DNA of 20,934 nucleotides, from assembly GCA_051960215.1 (NCBI GenBank), contig JBQCEN010000030.1, positions 1 through 20,934 of the forward strand, in the 5' to 3' direction. Of this stretch, positions 15,141-20,934 are shown piece after piece. Below the pieces are notes generated by a model. That model saw nothing but the letters and a program-made list of their open reading frames with translations, was not told the DNA's origin and searched no databases. The first letter of the stretch is position 1. Every line of letters starts with the position of its first letter. The stretch is from Pararhizobium_B sp051960215. GTDB taxonomy: Bacteria > Pseudomonadota > Alphaproteobacteria > Rhizobiales > Rhizobiaceae. The translations under genes and the position numbers were made by a program.

Positions 15141-15745
15141 TGTCCACCTCCCATGTTTTCCGTGGCGCTTGGGCGCAATTCGTCTTCCGTTGCGCCTCGA
15201 TTGATCCGACTGTCCGCAGTGGTCGGATACCAGTCCGGATCAGGCTCGCTCCGCGTCTGGCGGAAAGGCTTGATCGGCGCGGAACTGCCGGCGAGCCGGC
15301 CGACGGCGAAGCCGGCGAGCACGCTGCCGGCGATGAAGGCCATCGGGTTGTGCCGGCCGAAGCTGCGGATGCCGTCGATCATCTCGCCGCTCGACTTGCT
15401 CTCGAAGCTCCGCGAGAAGGCTTCGAGGCCTCCGGCGGCCTGGCCGAGGAGGTCGGCCACCAGGCCGGGCTGCTTCTCGGAGAGCTCGTCGCTCGCCTCG
15501 CGCAGGGCCTCGGCGAAGCGGCCCACACCTTCGCTTGCCTGGTCTCTCATATGTTCGCCCCGCGCGGCCGCTTCCTCCTTCATCCGGGAGGCGGCGTGGA
15601 CCGCTTCCTCGCGCAGGCTTTCCGCGCCGTGCCGGGCGGCGTCGGAGGCCGCGCCCATCTCGTCCTTCATCCGGGACCCGAAGCGCTTGCCGTCTTCGGA
15701 GCCCCCCGGATGCGCCTGTCCTGTGTCGCCTTCGCCGTTGGACAT
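15137..15745 (-). CDS. Nutrient-deprivation-induced (Ndi)-like membrane protein
   Basis: A 202-aa protein. After a polar start, residues about 25-95 are long charged amphipathic helices (SDAARHGAESLREEAVHAAS, RMKEEAAARGEHMRDQASEG) like LEA-type or apolipoprotein repeats. A single small-residue-rich hydrophobic segment follows near 132-153 (NPMAFIAGSVLAGFAVGRLAG). The layout resembles proteins annotated as nutrient deprivation-induced in rhizobia, from memory. GGGAG ten bases before the ATG sets the start; upstream in-frame sequence is Arg-rich and non-coding in appearance. An EcfG-like promoter stands 83 bases upstream. It is the first gene of the holin-like/DUF3618 operon. Confidence 0.72.
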   Translation of the reverse strand: MSNGEGDTGQAHPGGSEDGKRFGSRMKDEMGAASDAARHGAESLREEAVHAASRMKEEAAARGEHMRDQASEGVGRFAEALREASDELSEKQPGLVADLLGQAAGGLEAFSRSFESKSSGEMIDGIRSFGRHNPMAFIAGSVLAGFAVGRLAGSSAPIKPFRQTRSEPDPDWYPTTADSRINRGATEDELRPSATENMGGGQ

Positions 15746-15828
15746 TGCTGGTCGCTCCCTTTCTGGCTCGCGGGCCCGCCCTGCGGGGACCGGTCTTCGT
15801 TTTAAGCTGCGCAAATTGGACGCACCCG

Positions 15829-15853
15829 AACCACCGGGGCGGGAAGATGTTCC
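15829..15853 (-). promoter_or_regulatory. EcfG-type promoter of the Ndi-like / holin-like / DUF3618 operon
   Basis: On the minus strand, GGAAC, 16 bases, GGTT. It sits in the intergenic space before the first gene of the operon, leaving a leader of roughly 75 bases. Confidence 0.65.
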
Positions 15854-15897
15854 TGCCGTCGCGCAAATGCGCCTCGGTTGACGCGACGGCCGCTGCG

Positions 15898-16098
15898 TCA
15901 GCCCTCGATCATGCGATGCCGCGCCGCGGCGGCCTCGGCAGCCTCCGCATCGGCGCCGTACTCGTCGATGATCGTGCGGGCTTCGTTCTCCGTGAGGCCG
16001 TAGGCATCGACGAAGCGCCGGATCAGGGCCTCCGTATCCGCTGCGCCGGAGCCGCCGGTGGCGGCGCCATCGCGATCGCTTGGGTCCTTGTCCGACAT
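15898..16098 (-). CDS. Small acidic protein of unknown function (66 aa)
   Basis: MSDKDPSDRDG opens the protein. Residues about 22-62 form two or three helices (ALIRRFVDAYGLTENEARTI, IDEYGADAEAAEAAAARHR). The shape recalls small DUF3606- or UBA-like three-helix proteins, but the match is too weak to name. GGAG six bases before this ATG supports the start; an ATG two codons earlier sits directly on that site. It is divergent from the DUF2383 gene, and each has its own EcfG-like promoter. Confidence 0.65.
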   Translation of the reverse strand: MSDKDPSDRDGAATGGSGAADTEALIRRFVDAYGLTENEARTIIDEYGADAEAAEAAAARHRMIEG

Positions 16099-16128
16099 CG
16101 CCATCTCCGACTGCTTGATGAGCCGCCT

Positions 16129-16153
16129 AACAGCGCCAGCGCCCACCGGTTCC
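16129..16153 (-). promoter_or_regulatory. EcfG-type promoter of the 66-aa gene
   Basis: On the minus strand, GGAAC (followed by C, as in the extended consensus), 16 bases, TGTT. It lies 30 bases before the start codon. Confidence 0.65.
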
Positions 16154-16160
16154 GAGCGCG

Positions 16161-16192
16161 CGGGGACACGGCGGGGACAAAGGGCGGGGACA
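16161..16192. repeat. Three direct repeats of CGGGGACA between divergent promoters
   Basis: Identical octamers at 16161-16168, 16172-16179 and 16185-16192, spaced 11 and 13 bp, roughly one helical turn. They lie between the two divergent EcfG-like promoters and may bind a second regulator. Confidence 0.5.
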
Positions 16193-16203
16193 GGGGCGCT
16201 GCG

Positions 16204-16228
16204 GGAACAAGCCCGGCAGGGCCGGGTT
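16204..16228 (+). promoter_or_regulatory. EcfG-type promoter of the DUF2383 gene
   Basis: GGAAC, 16 bases, GGTT, ending 33 bases before the ATG. The spacer length is the same as in the other copies. Confidence 0.65.
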
Positions 16229-16261
16229 GGGTGCGGGAACCGTCTACGAGGAGACTTGAGA

Positions 16262-16711
16262 ATGGCTACGACCGTCGGAACGTCCAGCGACCTCGCGACG
16301 CTGATCACCAACTTCATCTATCTCGAACGCGATGCGATCGCCGCCTACGAGGCGACGATCGAGCGGCTTTCAGGAGCGGAGGCGAAGCAGAAGATCTCGG
16401 AATTCCGCCAGGATCACCTGCGGCATCTCTCCGAGTTGACCGAGCTGGCCGATCGCCATGGCGCAAAGGTGCCGGCGCAGGGGGACATGAAGGAGATGCT
16501 GACGACCGGCAAGGTCAAGCTCGCCGGCATCTTCGGCGGCGACGGGGCCGTGCTCAAGGCTATGAGCACGAACGAGACCGACACGGTGACGGCCTATTCC
16601 AACGCCTGCGATAATTCGGTCATTCCTTCCGAAGCGCGGCCGCTCTTCGAACGCGGGCGTGAGGACGAGCGGCGGCACAAGGCCTGGATGGATCAGGCAG
16701 CGCAAGCCTGA
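16262..16711 (+). CDS. DUF2383 / PA2169-family ferritin-like four-helix protein
   Basis: A 149-aa all-helical protein. TNFIYLERDAIAAYEATIERL (in two parts), FRQDHLRHLSELTELADRHG and the C-terminal FERGREDERRHKAWMDQA carry the Glu/His spacing of ferritin-like bundles, which is characteristic of the PA2169/DUF2383 family. Members are often stress-linked and may bind metal, but no activity is established. GAGGAG lies before the ATG; the frame opens about 200 bases earlier but that part overlaps the divergent promoters. An EcfG-like promoter directly upstream supports stress induction. Confidence 0.85.
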   Translation: MATTVGTSSDLATLITNFIYLERDAIAAYEATIERLSGAEAKQKISEFRQDHLRHLSELTELADRHGAKVPAQGDMKEMLTTGKVKLAGIFGGDGAVLKAMSTNETDTVTAYSNACDNSVIPSEARPLFERGREDERRHKAWMDQAAQA

Positions 16712-16793
16712 TCGTCTGCCGGCGGCACAAGCCCATTGGAGCGCGGGGGGTGAGACACTCCGCCTCAGGCGGCACGTGCACCACGCCCGCAGC

Positions 16794-16819
16794 GAAACAA
16801 ATCCACGCCCAGCCCTGTT
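16794..16819 (+). promoter_or_regulatory. Degenerate EcfG-like element before the molybdopterin oxidoreductase
   Basis: GAAAC, 17 bases, TGTT: one mismatch in the -35 box and a longer spacer than the other copies. It lies 35 bases before the ATG. Weak on its own; noted because all neighbouring units carry better copies. Confidence 0.3.
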
Positions 16820-16854
16820 CTAGGGCCATCGGAAGAGGCAGGAGACGACGACAA

Positions 16855-19800
16855 ATGGACCGGCCGGAACAGGGCAAGATCACAATCAAGGATTACAACG
16901 AGCCGACGGGAGGCTGGGGCTCCCTCAAGTCGCTCGTCAAGAAGGCCGAGGAGCAGGGCATCCTCGTCTCCGACATCTGGAGCACGCTCGAACGTCAGAA
17001 CAAGGCGCATGGCTTCATGTGCGTCTCCTGCTCCTGGGCCAAGCCGAAGAAGCCGCGGCCGGCGGAATTCTGCGAAGAGGGCGCGAAGGCGACGATCTGG
17101 GGCCAGACGCGCAAGCGCTGCACGCCGGAGTTCTTCGCCAGCCATTCCGTGAGCGAACTGAAGAACTGGCCGGACCACAATCTGGAAATGGAGGGCCGCC
17201 TCACGGAGCCGATGAAATACAATCCCCGGACGGACAAGTACGAACCGATCGAGTGGGAGACGGCCTTCCGCGAGATCGGCGAGAAGCTGAAGGCGCTCGA
17301 CCCGGCGTCGGTCATCTTCTACACGTCCGGCCGCGCCTCGCTGGAAGCGGCCCACATGTACCAGCTCTTCGCCCGCGTCTACGGCTCGCAGAACCTGCCG
17401 GATTCCTCCAACATGTGCCACGAGTCGACGTCGGTCGCGTTGCCGAAGTCGATCGGCGTTCCGGTCGGCACGGTGCAACTCGAGGACCTCGAGCAGGCGG
17501 ACATGATGTTCGTCTTCGGGCACAATACCGGGAGCTCGGCTCCCCGTATGCTTCATTCGCTGCAGCACGCGCGCAAGAAGGGTGTGCCGATCATCACCTT
17601 CAACCCGTTGCCGGAGCGCGGGCTCGTGCGCTTCAAGAACCCGCAGTCACCCGTCGAGATGCTGTCGCCCGGGCCGGGCACGAAGATGTCGAGCGACTTC
17701 TACCTCATCCGCTCCGGCGGCGACCTCTCGGCCCTGACGGGCGTCTGCAAGCATTTGCTGGAGATGGAGGACGCGGCCGTCGCCGCCGGCGAGGAGCCGG
17801 TGCTCGACCACGCCTTCATCTCCGAGCACACGAGCGGCTTCGGCGAGTTCTGTGCCTATCTCCGGCAGGCCGAATGGCCGGAGCTCGAAAAGCGCTCCGG
17901 TCTCACCCGCGCCGATCTCGAGCATGTCGCGCGCGTCTACGCGAAGAAGGAGAAGGTCATCGCGCACTACGGCATGGGCCTGACGCAGCATCGCCACGGT
18001 GTGGAGACCGTGCAGATGCTCGTCAACCTGCTCCTGATGCGCGGCAATATCGGCAAGCCCGGCGCCGGCATCTCACCGGTGCGCGGCCACTCCAACGTGC
18101 AGGGGCAGCGCACGGTCGGCATCTCTGAAAAGCCGAAGCTCGTGCCGCTCGACAAGCTTGCCGAGTTCTACAAGTTCGAGCCGCCACGCGAGAAGGGACT
18201 GGATACGATCGAGACCTGTGAGGGCCTGCTCGAAGGCAGCGTCAAGGCCTTCGTCGGCCTCGGCGGCAATTTCGCCCGTGCCATTCCCGACACCAGCCGG
18301 ATGGAGGACGCCTGGCCGAAGATGGAGCTTCAGGTCCAGATCGCCACGAAGCTCAACCGGACGCATCTCCTCTGCCCGAAGGATTCCTACCTGCTCCCCT
18401 GCCTCGACCGGCTCGAGCGCGACAAGCAGGCGACCGGCGACCAGTGGGTCTCGATGGAGGATTCGACCGCCAACATCCACGGCTCCTTCGGCGCCCGACC
18501 GCCGATCAGCGACCGGCTGCTTTCAGAGCCGAAGATCGTCGCAGAACTCGCGAAGGCGACGTGCCCCGACAAGGCGAGCGTCCCCTGGGACGCCTGGGTC
18601 GGCGACTATTCGCTGGTGCGCGACGCGATCGAGCGTACCTATCCGGACGACTTCAAGGGCTTCAACGACCGGTACCGGCAGCCGGGCGGCTTCCACCGCG
18701 ATCTCGCCGCCTGCCGGCGCGAATGGAAGACGGAGACCGGAAAGGCGAACTTCATCGTTCCGGACACGATCGAGGCGGACCCCGACATCCCGCAGCCCGG
18801 CGGCGACGTCTTCACGCTGATCACCATCCGCTCGAACGACCAGTTCAACACGACCGTCTACGGCTACGACGATCGGCTCCGCGGCATCCACGGCACCCGC
18901 ATGGTGCTCCTGATGAACGAGAACGACATCGAGCGGCTCGGCCTCGCGGACGGCGAGATGGTGGATCTGCAGTCGACGGCGACCGACAATCCCGATCGCC
19001 ATATCGAGCGCCTGCGGGTCGTCCGCTACGCGATCCCGGAAGGGAACTGCGCCGGCTACTATCCGGAGCTGAACATCCTTCTTCCGGTGTCGCACCGCGC
19101 CCGAGAGGCCCATGTGCCGGCGGCGAAGTCGATTCCCGTGCGGATCAGCCGGTCGAACGGCCAGGTGGCTCAGGCCTCGAGGGGCAAGCAAGGCGGGGGC
19201 GGGGACCGCATGAAGGACCGCCGCACGGCGGGGGGGGCGGACGGCCGCCACGGCGACGAGGCGGCGTGCGACAGATCGGATCGAGGACGCGGGGGAGGGC
19301 CGGCGCGCTTTCTGAAGGACAATGGACTGTCGCTCGCCTTCATCGGCCTCTTTCTCCTCTGCCTGATCGGCGAGAGCCTGTCGGGCTATTTCCTCCAGAG
19401 CGAAAACCCGGCGGCCCAGTTGTCGATCGACAGCTTCGCCGTCTTCCTGCGGTCCTCCAAGTTCTTCGAGGCGACGGCCAGCAACTGGCAGGCGGCGCTC
19501 CTCCAGCTTCTGGCCCTGATCCTCTTCTCGATCTTCCTGCGCCAGCGCGGAGCGTCCCACTCGCGCAAGAGCTCTTCCCTGTCCGGCGCCAAGATTCGCA
19601 AGGCCGGCAGGGAAACGTGGATCGAGCGGCGGAGCGGGTGGCTCTTCCGCAACTCGCTGTCGCTTGCCTTCCTGCTGCTTTTCGCCGTCTCCTTCGGCGT
19701 CCACATCGTCGCCGGGTGCGCCGCCTATAATGCGGAACGTCTCGTGCTCGACGAGGAGCCTCTGAGCGTCCTCGATTTCCTTCAATCGGCGAAGTTCTGG

Positions 19801-19944
19801 TTCTCGACGCTGCAGACCTGGCAGGCCGAGTTCTTCGCCATCGCCGCCTTCCTGATCCTGACGATCTATCTGCGTCAGGAGCATTCGGCCGAGTCGAAAC
19901 CCGTCGATGCCTCGGAAGACGAGACGGGCGAGGTGAACGAGTAG
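16855..19944 (+). CDS. YdeP/FdhF-like molybdopterin oxidoreductase fused to a DUF6766-type membrane module
   Basis: Residues 1 to about 770 match the YdeP family of bis-MGD oxidoreductases (formate-dehydrogenase alpha-like, substrate unknown). Visible are Cys56, Cys59 and Cys73 near the N-terminus, NMCHESTSVAL with Cys188 at the Mo-ligand position of FdhF, MGLTQHRHGVETVQMLVNLL, PGAGISPVRGHSNVQGQRT, and the C-terminal molybdopterin-binding domain ending AAKSIPVRIS. Family members normally stop there. Here a Gly/Arg-rich linker (about 775-818) leads into two similar modules (819-899, 930-1009). Each has NxLSLAF, an (N/T)WQAxxxQ/A helix and FLRQ/YLRQ, the pattern of stand-alone DUF6766 proteins. 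Four transmembrane helices would anchor the enzyme. The linker contains an 8-G run, so an indel could have made the fusion. AGGAG precedes the ATG. Confidence 0.82.
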   Translation: MDRPEQGKITIKDYNEPTGGWGSLKSLVKKAEEQGILVSDIWSTLERQNKAHGFMCVSCSWAKPKKPRPAEFCEEGAKATIWGQTRKRCTPEFFASHSVSELKNWPDHNLEMEGRLTEPMKYNPRTDKYEPIEWETAFREIGEKLKALDPASVIFYTSGRASLEAAHMYQLFARVYGSQNLPDSSNMCHESTSVALPKSIGVPVGTVQLEDLEQADMMFVFGHNTGSSAPRMLHSLQHARKKGVPIITFNPLPERGLVRFKNPQSPVEMLSPGPGTKMSSDFYLIRSGGDLSALTGVCKHLLEMEDAAVAAGEEPVLDHAFISEHTSGFGEFCAYLRQAEWPELEKRSGLTRADLEHVARVYAKKEKVIAHYGMGLTQHRHGVETVQMLVNLLLMRGNIGKPGAGISPVRGHSNVQGQRTVGISEKPKLVPLDKLAEFYKFEPPREKGLDTIETCEGLLEGSVKAFVGLGGNFARAIPDTSRMEDAWPKMELQVQIATKLNRTHLLCPKDSYLLPCLDRLERDKQATGDQWVSMEDSTANIHGSFGARPPISDRLLSEPKIVAELAKATCPDKASVPWDAWVGDYSLVRDAIERTYPDDFKGFNDRYRQPGGFHRDLAACRREWKTETGKANFIVPDTIEADPDIPQPGGDVFTLITIRSNDQFNTTVYGYDDRLRGIHGTRMVLLMNENDIERLGLADGEMVDLQSTATDNPDRHIERLRVVRYAIPEGNCAGYYPELNILLPVSHRAREAHVPAAKSIPVRISRSNGQVAQASRGKQGGGGDRMKDRRTAGGADGRHGDEAACDRSDRGRGGGPARFLKDNGLSLAFIGLFLLCLIGESLSGYFLQSENPAAQLSIDSFAVFLRSSKFFEATASNWQAALLQLLALILFSIFLRQRGASHSRKSSSLSGAKIRKAGRETWIERRSGWLFRNSLSLAFLLLFAVSFGVHIVAGCAAYNAERLVLDEEPLSVLDFLQSAKFWFSTLQTWQAEFFAIAAFLILTIYLRQEHSAESKPVDASEDETGEVNE
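19210..19941 (+). other. DUF6766-type module, possible internal start
   Basis: An in-frame ATG at 19210 has GGGGA five bases upstream and would give a 244-aa DUF6766-like protein by itself. Internal translation could therefore supply the membrane module separately even if the fusion reading frame is genuine. The module is duplicated, with paired motifs NGLSLAF/NSLSLAF and NWQAALLQ/TWQAEFFA. Confidence 0.4.
19230..19237. repeat. Homopolymer of eight G in the fusion linker
   Basis: Losing one G would stop the oxidoreductase frame at the TGA in TTTCTGAAGG, just before the membrane module. The run is therefore a natural point for slippage or for a sequencing error. Confidence 0.9.
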
Positions 19945-20934
19945 GCCCTGGTGGGGCTGTGCGGCGTCTTTGCCCAATAAAACGGCTTGCGCATGAGCTC
20001 GAAGAGGGCGAGCCAGGAGGCCGCCGACATCGCCAGCCAGTAGGGCAGGATGGCCATCCACTTGGGGCCGACGCGGCGTCGTTCCTCCCCGGTCATCGCG
20101 CGCCAGCCGAGGAGCAGGAAGACGGCGTAGCCGCCGACGAGGTTCCAGATGTCGGCGCCGAAGAGCAGGCGATCAAGGCCCGCTCCGGTCACCATTCCCG
20201 ATCCGGCCGCATGAAGGGCGAAAGCGGCCACGAAGACGACGAGCAGCGGGTGGGCAAGGGCCGAGCACAGCATTCCCGCGATCAGCACCTGGAAGACGGC
20301 GAAGCCCCCGGTTCCGAGCTCGCGCCGGAGGCGGAGCGGCGCCCGCATCAGGACAAGCCAGGTCTGCAGCCAGCCCTTGAACCAGCGCGTGCGCTGGCGC
20401 ATCCACACCGGCAAGGTCTCCGGCGCCTCCTCCATCGTCCAGAGCGACAGCACGCCGCCGCGATAGCCGCGGCGGAAGAGGCGGAGCCCGAGATCGGCGT
20501 CCTCGGTGACGTTGTGGGGGTCCCAGGCGCCGCACTCGCGCAAGGCCGAGACGCGGAAATGATTGGAGGTCCCGCCGAGCGGCAGCGGCAGGCCGAAGCG
20601 CGCAAGCATCGGCAGCAGGCCGCGAAACAGCGCTGCGTATTCGAGGGCGAAGAGGCCGGACAGCCAGTTCCTGGCGCTGTTGTGGATGATGAGAGGCGCC
20701 TGCAGCACGGCGAGCGTCTCGGGCGCCCGGGAGAAGATCGCGTATGCCTCGAGCAACTGGTCGGGATGCGGCCGGTCTTCGGCATCGTAGATGACGAGAT
20801 AGCTGCCGGAGACGCCGGAGAGGGCATAGTGAAGCGCCTTCGGCTTCGTCCGCGGCTGCATCGGCGGCACGCGCACGATCTCGAACTCCGGCGGCAGGTC
20901 GAGGGCGTCGAGCGCCGCGAGGGTGGCGTCGTCG
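19875..20934 (-). CDS. Membrane glycosyltransferase family 2 (cellulose-synthase-like), 5' end off the window
   Basis: The frame is open to the right edge and the last 352 residues are visible. Motifs are in order: PRTKPKALHYAL, the D-x-D-type YDAEDRP, FALEYAALFRGLLP, GGTSNHFRVSAL, the TEDADLG acceptor motif, and QRTRWFKGW (QxxRW). Three or more transmembrane helices follow (VLIAGMLCSALAHPLLVVFVA; VGGYAVFLLLGW; LPYWLAMSAASWLALFELM). It is a processive-type GT2 that probably builds or exports an envelope polysaccharide from a nucleotide sugar; the product is unknown. Its last 70 bases overlap the 3' end of the molybdopterin oxidoreductase gene tail to tail. Confidence 0.9.
   Translation of the reverse strand, partial: DDATLAALDALDLPPEFEIVRVPPMQPRTKPKALHYALSGVSGSYLVIYDAEDRPHPDQLLEAYAIFSRAPETLAVLQAPLIIHNSARNWLSGLFALEYAALFRGLLPMLARFGLPLPLGGTSNHFRVSALRECGAWDPHNVTEDADLGLRLFRRGYRGGVLSLWTMEEAPETLPVWMRQRTRWFKGWLQTWLVLMRAPLRLRRELGTGGFAVFQVLIAGMLCSALAHPLLVVFVAAFALHAAGSGMVTGAGLDRLLFGADIWNLVGGYAVFLLLGWRAMTGEERRRVGPKWMAILPYWLAMSAASWLALFELMRKPFYWAKTPHSPTRAYSFTSPVSSSEASTGFDSAECS

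Noticed and set aside
16770..16782. Palindrome CCGCC-TCA-GGCGG as terminator of the DUF2383 gene
   Set aside because: Stem of only five pairs and no T-tract; too weak to call.
18523..20061. 512-codon minus-strand frame opposite the oxidoreductase
   Set aside because: Antisense shadow; the plus strand carries intact molybdopterin-enzyme motifs and transmembrane modules, and the glycosyltransferase uses a different frame.
1..20934. CRISPR array, insertion sequence or rRNA
   Set aside because: No regularly spaced repeats, transposase motifs, terminal inverted repeats or rRNA-like sequence were seen on either strand.

Overview
The window is GC-rich, densely coded DNA that looks alphaproteobacterial, most likely Hyphomicrobiales (Rhizobiales). 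The grounds are an FrcB-type sugar-binding protein, a DUF3618 / phage-holin-like / Ndi-like stress cluster, a DUF2383 protein, and repeated matches to the alphaproteobacterial general-stress (EcfG) promoter. No species can be assigned from the sequence alone.

Layout. (1) 1-1306, minus strand, visibly less GC-rich: a run of small genes encoding an 81-aa unknown, a 57-aa Cys/His protein, a 72-aa two-helix membrane protein, a 74-aa HTH-like protein and a MerR-type regulator cut by the left edge. (2) An intact tRNA-Gly(CCC) at 1509-1583. (3) 1740-11090, plus strand: a sugar-catabolic locus with transketolase, FGGY (xylulose-type) kinase, SorC-family regulator, periplasmic sugar-binding protein, a DeoC resembling animal DERA, and a two-domain ALDH16-type aldehyde dehydrogenase. 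Copies of a GCAAATATTT(G/T/C)C operator lie upstream of both the transketolase and the binding-protein genes, so the SorC protein probably controls both transcripts. No ABC permease or ATPase gene is present. (4) 11221-19944: an apparent stress and envelope block. It holds UDP-glucose dehydrogenase, small Cys-rich and tail-anchored proteins, an Ndi-like/holin-like/DUF3618 operon, a 66-aa protein, a DUF2383 ferritin-like protein and a molybdopterin oxidoreductase. (5) A family-2 glycosyltransferase runs in from the right edge on the minus strand.

Working hypothesis for the catabolic half: the kinase and transketolase carry a pentose or pentitol through ketose phosphate to glyceraldehyde-3-phosphate. 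DeoC splits deoxyribose-5-phosphate (or a related deoxy-sugar phosphate) to glyceraldehyde-3-phosphate plus acetaldehyde, and ALDH16 oxidises the aldehyde. The true substrate is not visible from sequence.

Two observations stand out in the right half. Five transcription units there are each preceded by GGAAC-N16-(G/T)GTT with an identical spacer, which points to a local general-stress regulon. The YdeP/FdhF-like molybdopterin oxidoreductase is fused in frame to a four-helix DUF6766-type membrane module. The fusion may be real, or it may be created by an indel in the 8-G run of the linker.
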